Source: UBA6898 sp964463135
GTDB taxonomy: Bacteria > Nitrospirota > Thermodesulfovibrionia > Thermodesulfovibrionales > UBA6898
Length of the DNA: 64,000 nt
Assembly: GCA_964463135.1 (NCBI GenBank)
Contig: CAYXBA010000006.1
Coordinates: 1 to 64,000 of the forward strand
Direction of reading: 5' to 3'
Part shown: positions 15,825 to 24,705 of the stretch, in pieces
Layout of the letters: each line of letters begins with the position of its first letter
Position numbering within the stretch: position 1 is the first letter of the stretch
Made by a program: the position numbers and the translations under genes
Notes under the pieces: generated by a model
Told to the model about the DNA's origin: nothing
The model's database searches: none
Seen by the model: only the letters and a program-made list of their open reading frames with translations

Positions 15825-17411
15825 ATGGATAAAAGAACCGTCATAGCAGTCGTTTTGTCATTTTTGGTGATCGTGGGATGGCAGTTCCTTTTCCCCGGTG
15901 AGCCGCAGAAAGCCCCGCTGCCGAAGCCTGCTGAACAGCAGACTGCACCGGAGGCAGCCAAAAAAGAGCTTGCGCCAAAGACAGAGGTCCCGAAACCTGT
16001 TGCAGATATCGTTGCTGCAGAGGAGAAAGAGATCACGGTGGAGAATGCTCTTTTCTCTGCGGTCTTTACCTCGCGCGGCGGCACGATCAAGTCCTGGACC
16101 ATTAAGCAGTACAAGGGCAAGACAGGGAAGGACGTTGTGCTGCTCAGCAAACCGGGTGTTGTTCCTGCTGTCGGGATCGGGACGGGCAGTTCCTTTGACC
16201 TGGCCGGCGTGAACTTCTCCGTAACCGGCAGGAACCTGAAGCTGGATGATGCGAACAAGACCGGCACCCTGGTTTTTGAGTATGCAAAGGACGGGAAATC
16301 GGTCAGGAGGACCTATACCTTTTCGGATAACACATACCTGATCGACCTTACCGATGAGGTTTCCGGTTTCCCTGAATACTGGATAACCCTCGGAAGCGAC
16401 TTCGGCATATTTGAGAAGGACCCGTCCATTCATGTCGGGCCGACCGTTCTCTCCGGTTCTGACCTTAAGGACCTCTCTGCAAAGGATTTGAAGGAGCCGA
16501 AGGTATTTCAGGCAAATCTCAAATGGATCGCGCAGCAGGACAAATATTTCTTCTCGGCGCTTGTACCGGCCTCGCCGGTTGAAGAGGCAAGGGCATTTCT
16601 GGTGCAGGATTCACCGGTCGTGGCATTCAAGGCGGGCAATGGTTCGAACAAGTTCCGTCTGTATGCCGGGCCAAAAGAGCAGGACAGACTGGATGCGCTT
16701 AATATCGGGCTTGAACATATCATAGACTTTGGGTTCTTTTCGATCGTTGCGCGCCCGCTCTTCTGGATACTCAAGTTCTTCTACCGGTTCCTCGGCAATT
16801 ATGGGTGGGCCATTATTCTTATTACGATCGTGACAAGGATCCCCTTTGTCCCGCTCATGACGAAAAGCCAGAAGTCCATGAAGAAGCTTCAGGAGATGCA
16901 GCCTTTGATGAATGAGATCAAGGAGAAATACAAGAAGGACCCCCAGAAGCAGCAGGCAGAGATGATGGCGCTCTATAAAAAACACAAGGTAAGTCCTCTG
17001 GGAGGCTGCCTGCCGATGCTTCTGCAGATACCGGTCTTCCTTGCCCTCTATCAGGTCCTGCTGAGGGCGATCGAACTGAGAGGCGCGCCGTTCATGCTCT
17101 GGATCACAGATCTCTCTGCGCCTGACACGCTCTTAGGTCATATCCCGGCAATGCTGCCTCTTATCGGCGGCCTGGCCTTAGGCCCCCTGCCGATCCTCAT
17201 GGGTGCAACCATGTTCATCCAGCAGAAGATGACACCGTCAACCATGGACCCTGCGCAGGCAAAGATGATGCTGATGATGCCGCTCATCTTCACCTTTGTC
17301 TTTCTGAATATGGCGTCAGGTCTGGTCTTGTACTGGCTCATCGGAAACGTGCTCGGCATTATTCAGCAGTTCTTCGTCAATAAAAGCCTCGCAAATGAAA
17401 CAGCTCATTAG
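15825..17411 (+). CDS. yidC: Membrane protein insertase YidC
   Basis: Inserts and folds inner-membrane proteins alone or with SecYEG. The 528 residues comprise an N-terminal membrane anchor, a Pro/Ala/Lys-rich linker, the large periplasmic beta-sandwich domain of Gram-negative YidC (about 60-330), and the conserved five-helix insertase core starting near GNYGWAIILITIVTRIPFVP. The core includes the coiled-coil loop (SMKKLQEMQPLMNEIKEKYK) and LGGCLPMLLQIPVFLALYQV. The periplasmic domain supports a Gram-negative host. The last codons run into a heptamer repeat. Confidence 0.96.
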   Translation: MDKRTVIAVVLSFLVIVGWQFLFPGEPQKAPLPKPAEQQTAPEAAKKELAPKTEVPKPVADIVAAEEKEITVENALFSAVFTSRGGTIKSWTIKQYKGKTGKDVVLLSKPGVVPAVGIGTGSSFDLAGVNFSVTGRNLKLDDANKTGTLVFEYAKDGKSVRRTYTFSDNTYLIDLTDEVSGFPEYWITLGSDFGIFEKDPSIHVGPTVLSGSDLKDLSAKDLKEPKVFQANLKWIAQQDKYFFSALVPASPVEEARAFLVQDSPVVAFKAGNGSNKFRLYAGPKEQDRLDALNIGLEHIIDFGFFSIVARPLFWILKFFYRFLGNYGWAIILITIVTRIPFVPLMTKSQKSMKKLQEMQPLMNEIKEKYKKDPQKQQAEMMALYKKHKVSPLGGCLPMLLQIPVFLALYQVLLRAIELRGAPFMLWITDLSAPDTLLGHIPAMLPLIGGLALGPLPILMGATMFIQQKMTPSTMDPAQAKMMLMMPLIFTFVFLNMASGLVLYWLIGNVLGIIQQFFVNKSLANETAH

Positions 17412-17423
17412 TTCATAGCTCAT
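17402..17423. repeat. Heptamer array at the yidC stop codon
   Basis: AGCTCAT (17402-17408), one spacer base, AGTTCAT (17410-17416) and AGCTCAT (17417-17423). The first unit encodes the final yidC codons and part of the stop. A related doublet, AAGCCAA and AAGCCAT, abuts the mnmE start codon at 17500-17513. Confidence 0.6.
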
Positions 17424-17443
17424 AGCCTTCATCTTATGGCCTA

Positions 17444-17471
17444 CTGACTTTCCCCCTTTATCTCATATAAT
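17444..17471 (+). promoter_or_regulatory. Possible promoter for mnmE
   Basis: TATAAT at 17466-17471 is preceded, with a 16-bp gap, by CTGACT at 17444-17449, a partial -35 match. It lies 41 bp before mnmE in the yidC-mnmE gap. Confidence 0.4.
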
Positions 17472-17511
17472 AAAAGCATGTGCGTAATTCCGGGGTTATA
17501 AGCCAAAAGCC

Positions 17512-18894
17512 ATGAACTATCCTGACGACACCATAGCCGCCATATCAACTCCTGTAGGTCAGGGAGGGATCGGCATTGTCCGCTTAAGCGGGCCTTCAGC
17601 CGTAGCGATCGCCGACAGGATCTTTCGCTCAAAGAAAGGTGAGAAGCCTTCAGGTGCTCCTTCTCACAAAATGCTCTACGGCCATATTGTCGACCCTGCT
17701 GACGAACGAGTGGTTGATGAAGTCCTCCTTGTCGTCATGCAGGCACCGAATTCATACACCCGCGAGGATGTTGTCGAGATCAACTGTCATGGCAGCATCG
17801 TTTCAGCGAGACAGATACTCGAGATCACGCTCAGGCAGGGGGCCAGGATCGCGGAACCCGGGGAGTTCACGAAGCGGGCATTCCTTCATGGCAGGATCGA
17901 TCTCAGCCAGGCAGAGGCAGTGTTCGACGTCATCCAGGCAAAGACCGAGGAAAGCATGAGGATAGCCGGTGAACAGCTGAGGGGCGGCCTGTCAGAGAAA
18001 CTTGCTGATATACGGGAGCAGCTTATCGGGGTCACCGCGCTTGTCGAGGCGCACATCGATTTTCCCGAGGAAGAGATCGGGACAACGTCGAAACAATCGA
18101 TCGAACAAAAACTCCTGGATGCCGAGCGGGAGATCAGGAGGCTGTCGCATACCTTCAATGAGGCAAGGTTCTTCAGGGATGGCCTCTCTCTTGCCCTCGT
18201 GGGAAGGCCGAACGTCGGCAAGTCGTCTCTCATGAATCTTCTGCTGCAGAAGGACCGCGCCATTGTCACGGAGTTTCCGGGCACGACGCGCGACCTGATC
18301 GAAGACAGTCTGCATATTAATGGCCTGCCGATCCGCATTATGGACACCGCAGGTATACGCAGCTCTGATGAAGTTATCGAGCAGGAGGGGATCAGGAGGA
18401 GTCTGCAGGCCATAAGGCAGGCCGATTTTATTGTGGCCCTGTTCGACGGCAGCGAGCCGCTTGCCCAGGAGGACCACGATCTCCTCGCTCTTATCAGGGA
18501 CCAGCATGCTGTCCTGGTCATCAATAAGGCGGATCTGCCACAGAGGACAGCACCTGAGTTGGGTGCTGCTGAAGGAAAGCAGTGCATCGCTATTTCTGCT
18601 CTGACCGGCGAGGGCATAGAGAGCCTCAAGTCTGCTATCTTCGAATCAAACCTTCATGGCTGGAAAGAAGAGCGGGAGGGCGTGGTGGTCACGAACATGC
18701 GTCACAAGGCTGCACTGGACAGCGCAGCTGAAGCGCTCGGCAGAGCCCGCAGCCTGCTGTCAGGAGACAACCCTCTTGAACTCTTCTCTATCGAGATGCG
18801 GGAAGGTCTTGACCGGATCGGCGAGATCACCGGGACCATTACTTCGGATGAGATACTGCAGAAGATATTCAGCAGCTTCTGCATAGGCAAGTAG
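17512..18894 (+). CDS. mnmE: tRNA uridine-5-carboxymethylaminomethyl GTPase MnmE
   Basis: With MnmG, modifies the wobble uridine of several tRNAs. The 460 residues show the N-terminal tetrahydrofolate-binding domain (DTIAAISTPVGQGGIGIVRL), a helical domain, an inserted Ras-like G domain with GRPNVGKSSLMN (G1), DTAGIRSS (G3) and NKAD (G4), and the C-terminal FCIGK bearing the conserved C-x-G-K cysteine. It sits downstream of yidC, the usual order near oriC, but no mnmG or parAB follows. Confidence 0.96.
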   Translation: MNYPDDTIAAISTPVGQGGIGIVRLSGPSAVAIADRIFRSKKGEKPSGAPSHKMLYGHIVDPADERVVDEVLLVVMQAPNSYTREDVVEINCHGSIVSARQILEITLRQGARIAEPGEFTKRAFLHGRIDLSQAEAVFDVIQAKTEESMRIAGEQLRGGLSEKLADIREQLIGVTALVEAHIDFPEEEIGTTSKQSIEQKLLDAEREIRRLSHTFNEARFFRDGLSLALVGRPNVGKSSLMNLLLQKDRAIVTEFPGTTRDLIEDSLHINGLPIRIMDTAGIRSSDEVIEQEGIRRSLQAIRQADFIVALFDGSEPLAQEDHDLLALIRDQHAVLVINKADLPQRTAPELGAAEGKQCIAISALTGEGIESLKSAIFESNLHGWKEEREGVVVTNMRHKAALDSAAEALGRARSLLSGDNPLELFSIEMREGLDRIGEITGTITSDEILQKIFSSFCIGK

Positions 18895-18954
18895 GCGTAA
18901 GAGGCAGGCATTGCCGCGCACGATATATAATGAAGGGCAGGGTATAAAAAAGAC

Positions 18955-20610
18955 ATGACAATACAGGACACCAAGATCGTTTATGTTATCGGCCATAAGA
19001 ACCCGGACACGGATTCTGTCTGTTCTGCCATCGGCTATTCCCATTTCAAGAATATCACGGACAAGCGGTTCCTCTTCACCCCGGTCCGGGCAGGAAAGAT
19101 CAATGAGGAGACGAAGTTCGTGCTCGAGCGGTTCAATGTGCCGGTGCCGAACGAAATGGAGAGCATTGCTGCAACGGTAAACGACCTCCCGATGAAAAAG
19201 CCGATCGCGGTCCATGAGCGGGACTCTGTCCTTGCGCTTGCCCTGCTGATGAAGAACAGCGGCGTCCGGGCGCTTCCCGTGGTCGACGACAACGAACGGG
19301 TATCCGGCATCGTCGGTCTCAAGGACATTGCAAGCCATTATATGGAGAGCGCCGGATTTTCGGACCTTTCCCAGGCCCCGATAAGTCTCGACATCCTGAT
19401 CAAGACCCTTAATGGCCGGGTGATCAGCAATGCAAAGAAGGTCAAACTGCTCACCGGCAGGATCCATACGGCGTCAATGCAGAAGGGCACGATCCTGAAC
19501 AGGGTGCGGCCCGGCGACGTTGTGATCATCGGTGACCAGCAGGATATCCAGCTCGACCTCATTGCTGCAGGTTGTTCAACCCTTGTTGTTACCGACAATA
19601 TACCGGTCGGCAGCGAGGTGGCAGCAGCAGCGGAGAAGCACGGCACACTGCTGATATCGTCACCGCATCATGCGTACGCGACCGTGCAGTTCATGACCAT
19701 GTCCGAGCCGGTTGCATCGATCATGTGTTCGCGCACATCCGAAGTCGGTCTCTATACCCCCATATCCGTTCTCCGGAAGAAGGTGCTTGAATCAGAATAC
19801 CGCTCTGCTGTGGTCGTTGACGGGGACCGCCGTCTGATCGGCTTCATCACCAGAACGGACCTGCTCAACCCTGTGCGTAAAAGGGCTATTCTCGTTGACC
19901 ACAATGAGGTGTCACAGGCGGTTGATAATATCGATGAGGCAGAGATCCTGGAGATCATCGACCATCACCGAGTCGGCGATATCTCGACCGTGGCTCCTAT
20001 ATATGTGTACAACGACCCGGTCGGCAGCACTTGTACGGTCGTTGCAGGCATGATGTTCCTGTGGCAGGTGAACATCCCGAAGGAGATCGCAGGGGTACTT
20101 CTTTCCGGCATCCTCTCAGACACTCTTCTGCTTACGCTCTCAACAACAACCGAACGCGATAAACAGACAGCGGCCCGGCTCGAAGAGATAGCCGGCGTAT
20201 CGCTCAAGGAATACGGCAAGGAGCTCCTGCATGCCAGCATAAACATTGACGGCAAGACAGCATCGCAACTGATCGCAGCCGATTTCAAGGAATTCCTTGT
20301 CAGCGGAAAAAAATTAGGGGTCAGTCAGATGATGGTCCTGGACTGCGAAGAGATAGACTGGATAGAACAAGACCTGCTGAACGAACTGGAACAGATACGA
20401 ACGGCGAACGGCTATGACCTTACCGTCCTTCTTATAACAAACCCGCTTCTTGCGTCGTATGAACGGGTGCTTCTGAAAGGAGAGGCATGGATCGTTGAGA
20501 AGGCCTTTAATATCCAGGTCGAAAACAGCACCTGCATTCTGCCGCGCGTGATGTCGAGAAAAAAGGATTTCATTCCTGCACTCGGTCAGGCCCTGAGCAT
20601 GGGACGGTAA
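18955..20610 (+). CDS. ppaC: Manganese-dependent inorganic pyrophosphatase with CBS and DRTGG domains
   Basis: A family II (DHH) soluble pyrophosphatase, splitting PPi to phosphate. The catalytic DHH domain begins VIGHKNPDTDSVCSAI and is interrupted by a regulatory block of a CBS domain, a DRTGG-like domain and a second CBS domain (about residues 70-300). It then resumes with LVDHNE and EIIDHHRVGDI and ends in DHHA2. At 551 residues it matches CBS-PPases that are regulated by adenine nucleotides and diadenosine polyphosphates. It is monocistronic, and no other pyrophosphatase is visible here. Confidence 0.92.
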   Translation: MTIQDTKIVYVIGHKNPDTDSVCSAIGYSHFKNITDKRFLFTPVRAGKINEETKFVLERFNVPVPNEMESIAATVNDLPMKKPIAVHERDSVLALALLMKNSGVRALPVVDDNERVSGIVGLKDIASHYMESAGFSDLSQAPISLDILIKTLNGRVISNAKKVKLLTGRIHTASMQKGTILNRVRPGDVVIIGDQQDIQLDLIAAGCSTLVVTDNIPVGSEVAAAAEKHGTLLISSPHHAYATVQFMTMSEPVASIMCSRTSEVGLYTPISVLRKKVLESEYRSAVVVDGDRRLIGFITRTDLLNPVRKRAILVDHNEVSQAVDNIDEAEILEIIDHHRVGDISTVAPIYVYNDPVGSTCTVVAGMMFLWQVNIPKEIAGVLLSGILSDTLLLTLSTTTERDKQTAARLEEIAGVSLKEYGKELLHASINIDGKTASQLIAADFKEFLVSGKKLGVSQMMVLDCEEIDWIEQDLLNELEQIRTANGYDLTVLLITNPLLASYERVLLKGEAWIVEKAFNIQVENSTCILPRVMSRKKDFIPALGQALSMGR

Positions 20611-20783
20611 GAGAAGGCAGAGTACAGCGAGAATCTTCTGCATCTGTATGGCTGAGGGAGATTCAGCCTTTCCGAGGTGCCGGGTGCATGTACCTCGCCG
20701 TATCACTGCACTTGTCCTGCAGCCTTGGGATATAGTACATTAAAAAGGCTCAGTGTCAGAGAACGCTCAGACAACAGCCTTTC

Positions 20784-20804
20784 CCTGTCATCCCGGATGA
20801 CAGG
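20784..20804. promoter_or_regulatory. Perfect 10-bp inverted repeat upstream of the ACT protein
   Basis: CCTGTCATCC and GGATGACAGG flank a single C. It lies 24-44 bp before the start codon with no T-run after it, so it may be an operator or a leader hairpin near the ribosome binding site AAGGAGA. No regulator is identified. The rest of the 20611-20827 gap shows nothing recognisable. Confidence 0.35.
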
Positions 20805-20827
20805 AATACATCTCAAGGAGACAGGCC

Positions 20828-21325
20828 ATGGCGAAAGCAGCAAAGAAGGTGACACCCAGGAACGCAAAGGAAGCCGCAGCAAAACCGGCAGTGAAAGTAT
20901 CTGCAGTTCAGGCGTTTAGTGCAAAGCCCGCAAAAGAGATCACGGCTACGTTTTTGGACAGCACCGGCTTGACCGCAAAAGTGGCAGCAGCGCTTGCTGC
21001 GGAGAATGTGAATATTCTGGCCGGCACCGGTTATTCTGCCAGCGGCATGAGCCGCAAGGCGACCTTTACCCTGATCGTAGACGACCTGGTAAAGGCAGAG
21101 AAGGCCCTCGACAAGATCGGAGCTTTTGACATACAGGAGTCGTCAGTGATCCTGGTGGAGATGGCAAACAAGGTGGGATCGCTCGAGAGGATATCAAAGA
21201 TCATCGCGAAGGCCGGCATCAATATCTATTATTTTTATTCCACGACCAGCTCCGGGAAAACGGCAACCTGTGTGATCAAGACCGCGGACGACAAAAAGAC
21301 CATCAAGGTTCTGCACGCGGCCTGA
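20828..21325 (+). CDS. Tandem ACT-domain protein
   Basis: 165 residues: an Ala/Lys-rich N-terminal tail (about 1-35), then two ACT domains. The first starts ITATFLDSTGLTAKVAAALA and the second SSVILVEMANKVGSLERISK. Stand-alone tandem ACT proteins usually bind an amino acid and regulate a partner enzyme or transcription. The basic tail is unlike typical members and recalls the tail of the DksA-like protein at 61364. It has a good ribosome binding site (AAGGAGA). Partner and ligand are unknown. Confidence 0.8.
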   Translation: MAKAAKKVTPRNAKEAAAKPAVKVSAVQAFSAKPAKEITATFLDSTGLTAKVAAALAAENVNILAGTGYSASGMSRKATFTLIVDDLVKAEKALDKIGAFDIQESSVILVEMANKVGSLERISKIIAKAGINIYYFYSTTSSGKTATCVIKTADDKKTIKVLHAA

Positions 21326-21333
21326 AGCCTGAT

Positions 21334-21353
21334 TGCGGGCCTGATTGCCCGCA
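21334..21353 (+). terminator. GC-rich hairpin after the ACT gene, possible terminator
   Basis: TGCGGGC pairs with GCCCGCA around a 6-nt loop, 9 bp after the stop codon. There is no T-run, so it may be only a 3'-end stabilising structure. Confidence 0.3.
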
Positions 21354-21463
21354 TTGAGGTCCTGCATGGCCTTGCTTTGAATCCGCGCAGGAGCGTTAAA
21401 GCCGGCCAAGACGGTTTGACCGGATAGCGGGAAATCATTTAAAATCAACACCTCACACACCGT

Positions 21464-21550
21464 GCCGGTGTGGTGGAACTGGCAGACGCGCCGGACTCAA
21501 AATCCGGTTCCCGCAAGGGAGTGGGAGTTCGATTCTCCCCACCGGCACCA
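21464..21550 (+). tRNA. tRNA-Leu (anticodon CAA)
   Basis: Class II tRNA: acceptor GCCGGTG pairs with CACCGGC, followed by A and an encoded CCA. The anticodon stem CCGGA/TCCGG encloses the loop CTCAAAA (anticodon CAA). The variable arm is long and a GTTCGATTC T-loop is present. Confidence 0.95.
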
Positions 21551-21638
21551 TAGCTCTGCCCTGACTGCTCCCTATATCACCCGTGGATTGATTTGCTGCC
21601 GGCAACGGCGTAGAATCTTCTGAGAGAGGAGGGTTCGC

Positions 21639-22280
21639 ATGGAAACGCTCAGCAAGGAACAGTTCACAGACGCCTTCCCCCTGTTTGCAAAAGCAACGGC
21701 GAAGTTGTCGGCTGATCTGCTTTCTGCTGCACGCCTGCAGAAATTCCCCAAAGACCTGCAGGTATACCGTGAAGGCGATGGCTGTAATGCAATTGCCTTT
21801 CTGCTGTCCGGAGTCATAAGGGTATACAAGACCGGTGAAGGCGGAAGAGAGATAACGCTTTATGAGATAGGAAGGGGCGAGACCTGTATTCTCAATGCAT
21901 CCTGCATCCTTTCGAACCTCTCTTATCCTGCCCAGGCGGTGGCGATGGAAGCGGGCGAAATGCTCCTTGTCCCCTCAAATGACTTCAGAAGGCTGGTTGC
22001 TGACTATGCAGAGATGAGGAACTTTGTTTTCACCATTCTGAGTCAGAGGCTTGCAGAGGTGATGGCCCTTGTCGAAGAGATCGCGTTTGGCCGAATGGAC
22101 CGGAGGTTGCTGGACTATATACTGGAAAAATCCGAGAATAACAGGCTGCCGGCAACGCACCAGAAGATCGCCGATGACCTCGGCACGTCCCGCGAAGTGG
22201 TGAGCAGACTCCTCAAGGATCTTGAGCGCAAGGGCAGGATAGCACTGTCGAGGAACCTCATAGAGCTTAAAAATCTTTAG
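21639..22280 (+). CDS. Crp/Fnr-family transcriptional regulator
   Basis: 213 residues: an N-terminal cyclic-nucleotide-like sensor domain (FPKDLQVYREGDGCNAIAFL, then ITLYEIGRGETCILNASCIL), a dimerisation helix, and a C-terminal winged helix-turn-helix with THQKIADDLGTSREVVSRLL. The sensor has Cys at about 86 and 92 (CILNASC) but no N-terminal Cys cluster of the Fnr type. The ligand is therefore unclear; haem or redox sensing, as in some Crp/Fnr members, is possible. A strong ribosome binding site GAGGAGGG precedes the ATG. It is probably monocistronic. Confidence 0.9.
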   Translation: METLSKEQFTDAFPLFAKATAKLSADLLSAARLQKFPKDLQVYREGDGCNAIAFLLSGVIRVYKTGEGGREITLYEIGRGETCILNASCILSNLSYPAQAVAMEAGEMLLVPSNDFRRLVADYAEMRNFVFTILSQRLAEVMALVEEIAFGRMDRRLLDYILEKSENNRLPATHQKIADDLGTSREVVSRLLKDLERKGRIALSRNLIELKNL

Positions 22281-22343
22281 CTGCAGCGTTCGATCCATCC
22301 GCTGTTTTCCCCTCGCCCTGAAAAATGTTAAAGTAACCACGTT

Positions 22344-22688
22344 ATGTCCGCCAAAATCCTTGTCATCGACGATGAACTGCTAATCCTGAACACGGTTGAA
22401 AAAGCGCTTACGAGGGTCGGGTACTCTGTTGCCAGGGCACAGAATATGGCAGAGCTTGATGCAGCGCTCAGGGACGCGCCCTTTGATCTCATGATCACTG
22501 ACCTCCATATGGATGAGGACACGGTTGAGAATATCATCGAGAGGGTGAGGCAGTCCTCTCCTGATATCAGGGTCCTGCTGATGAGCGGAGGATCATACCG
22601 GCCCGATGCGGACAATTTTATCGAAAAACCCTTTAAGCTGGAAGAACTGAGAGAAAAAGTCAGGGCCTATCTGAATGAACCTTCCTGA
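22344..22688 (+). CDS. Single-domain response regulator receiver protein
   Basis: 114 residues forming only a CheY-like receiver: the acidic pair in VIDDELLI, the phospho-acceptor Asp in LMITDLHMDED, a Ser in LLMSGGS, and the Lys of FIEKPFKLEE. There is no output domain. Its end overlaps the next gene by 14 bp, so it is translationally coupled to a lipid-phosphatase/glycosyltransferase fusion. No histidine kinase is nearby. Confidence 0.9.
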   Translation: MSAKILVIDDELLILNTVEKALTRVGYSVARAQNMAELDAALRDAPFDLMITDLHMDEDTVENIIERVRQSSPDIRVLLMSGGSYRPDADNFIEKPFKLEELREKVRAYLNEPS

Positions 22689-24705
22689 GCTTGATGCAGC
22701 GCTCTTCTCATTCATAAACCAGAGCCTGCAGAACCCTTTTTTCGACAGGGTCATGCCCTTTGTTACGTCCCGGACATTTGTTGTCTTCCTCCCGTTTCTG
22801 CTGCTTCTGTGGTTCAGGGAGAAGAAGCATCTGCTGCCGGTACTGCTCGCCGGGCTTTTTGCTGTCGCTTTTGCGGATGCATCCAGTCATGTAATGAAGG
22901 ACCTTGTGATGCGGCAGAGGCCCTGCAATGCGCTGGAGAACGTCCATCTGCTGGTCGGCTGCAGCCAGTCATACTCCATGCCTTCCAATCATGCTTCCAA
23001 TGCCTTTGCCTTTGCCATGACCATATGGTTCTTGCTGAGAAGCAGACTGAGCTTTTTTTTTATTGCAGCGGCCGCGCTGATAAGTTTTTCAAGGATCTCT
23101 GTCGGTGTCCACTATCCGTCTGATATCCTTGTCGGCGCTCTTGTCGGCACAGCTGCGGCCTATGGCACTGTGCATCTTTACCGCTGGGCTGAAAGAATAG
23201 CGGCGCGGCGGTCCTATGAACAGGCGCTTTTTGCCGTCCTGATCGTTCTGAGCTTCTTTCGCATTTCCTATATCATGACAGGCCCCTTTGACCTTACGGC
23301 TGATGAGGCCCATTACTGGGAATGGTCGAGACGTCTTGACTGGAGTTACTATTCAAAAGGGCCGCTGATAGCCTGGCTCATCCGCGTCGGCACCTTCTTT
23401 TTCGGCAATACGGTCATCGGCATCCGGGCCTTTGCCGTTCTCCTTTCAGCACTCAGCAGTATCCTGCTCTTCAGGCTCGGCAGGGAGCTCTATGATGCGA
23501 GGACCGGGCTGGCTGCTGCTCTTCTGCTTCAGGCTGTGCCGCTTTTTTCTGTTTTCGGCATGCTCCTGACCATTGATTCGCCATTCATGTTCTTCTGGAT
23601 ACTCTCCCTCTATCTCTTCTATCAGGTCATCAGGCAGGAGCTTTCCTGCCCGGAGAAACCTGCATCGTCCCTCGCATGGATGCTGCTTGGCCTGGCAACA
23701 GGGCTTGGCCTGCTCACGAAATATACCATGGCATTTTTTCTGTTTTCGGCGTTCCTCTATCTTCTTTTTGAGCGCGATGTCCGAAGGCTTCTGAAGACGC
23801 CTGGCCCGTATCTCGCGTTTTTTATCAGCATGCTTGTCTTCAGTCCGGTGATCTTCTGGAATGCGTCACGGGGATGGGTGACGCTGAAGCATACTGCCGG
23901 TCAGGCGCATGTCAGCGAAGGGTTTTCCCTGTCGGTCCGGTCTTTCGGCGAATTCCTCGGTTCCCAGTTCGGGGTGGTGACGCCCCTGCTCTTTGTGATG
24001 GTCATCATCGCGGTCCTGAAATTGCGCAGGACAAAAGAAGGGGCCCTGCTTTTCTGGTTCTCTGTGCCGACGATCCTCTTCTTCCTTTTCAAGAGCATGC
24101 AGGGCAAGGTCCAGGCGAACTGGGCGATGACCGGATACATCTCCGGGCTGATCGCATTCTCTGCTGTGTACGTAAGCCGATGGGAGGGTCTGAAGAAACC
24201 CCTGCGCATGATCGTGGCAGCTGCCCTGTCCCTTGCCATGCTCACAACGCTGTTCGCCCATGCGCCATACCTGCTCAGACTGCCGGATAAATTTGACCCT
24301 TCCCTGCGGCTTGTCGGCTGGAAAGAGCTCGGTCAGGAAGCATCGCTCCTGTATGATGATATGTCGTCCAAAGGACCGGTCTTTGTTTTTTCGGACAGCT
24401 ACCAGATGGCGAGCGAACTCGCTTTTTATATGAAAGGTAATCCTGTCACGTACTGTGTCAACCTCGGCAGGAGGATGAACCAGTATGATCTGTGGCCGGG
24501 GTTTGAGAATCTCAAGGGTCAGAACGCTGTCTTTGTCAGGACAAGAGGGAAGAAGAAGGTCCCGGAGTCGGTCGCCAGCGCCTTCCGTTCCTGCGAAAAC
24601 AGGGTGGTCGAGGTCAGGACCAGAAAGAAGAAAACCCTGAAATTTAGCCTGGCCGCATGTTATGATTTCAAAGGATTCGAATCACGGCCGCCGGAGACCT
24701 TTTGA
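22675..24705 (+). CDS. Fusion of PAP2 phosphatase and ArnT/PMT-like glycosyltransferase (GT39)
   Basis: 676 residues in the inner membrane. Residues about 1-175 form a PAP2 acid-phosphatase domain with its three motifs: KDLVMRQRP, PSNHASNAF and SRISVGVHYPSD. From about 200 a polytopic glycosyltransferase of the ArnT/dolichyl-phosphate-mannose type begins, with TADEAHYWEWSRRLDWSYY containing the catalytic-type acidic residues. The fusion could couple hydrolysis of a polyprenyl or lipid phosphate with use of a lipid-linked sugar at the periplasmic face. It overlaps the response regulator and the next gene (TGATG), so it lies in one operon. Confidence 0.88.
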   Translation: MNLPELDAALFSFINQSLQNPFFDRVMPFVTSRTFVVFLPFLLLLWFREKKHLLPVLLAGLFAVAFADASSHVMKDLVMRQRPCNALENVHLLVGCSQSYSMPSNHASNAFAFAMTIWFLLRSRLSFFFIAAAALISFSRISVGVHYPSDILVGALVGTAAAYGTVHLYRWAERIAARRSYEQALFAVLIVLSFFRISYIMTGPFDLTADEAHYWEWSRRLDWSYYSKGPLIAWLIRVGTFFFGNTVIGIRAFAVLLSALSSILLFRLGRELYDARTGLAAALLLQAVPLFSVFGMLLTIDSPFMFFWILSLYLFYQVIRQELSCPEKPASSLAWMLLGLATGLGLLTKYTMAFFLFSAFLYLLFERDVRRLLKTPGPYLAFFISMLVFSPVIFWNASRGWVTLKHTAGQAHVSEGFSLSVRSFGEFLGSQFGVVTPLLFVMVIIAVLKLRRTKEGALLFWFSVPTILFFLFKSMQGKVQANWAMTGYISGLIAFSAVYVSRWEGLKKPLRMIVAAALSLAMLTTLFAHAPYLLRLPDKFDPSLRLVGWKELGQEASLLYDDMSSKGPVFVFSDSYQMASELAFYMKGNPVTYCVNLGRRMNQYDLWPGFENLKGQNAVFVRTRGKKKVPESVASAFRSCENRVVEVRTRKKKTLKFSLAACYDFKGFESRPPETF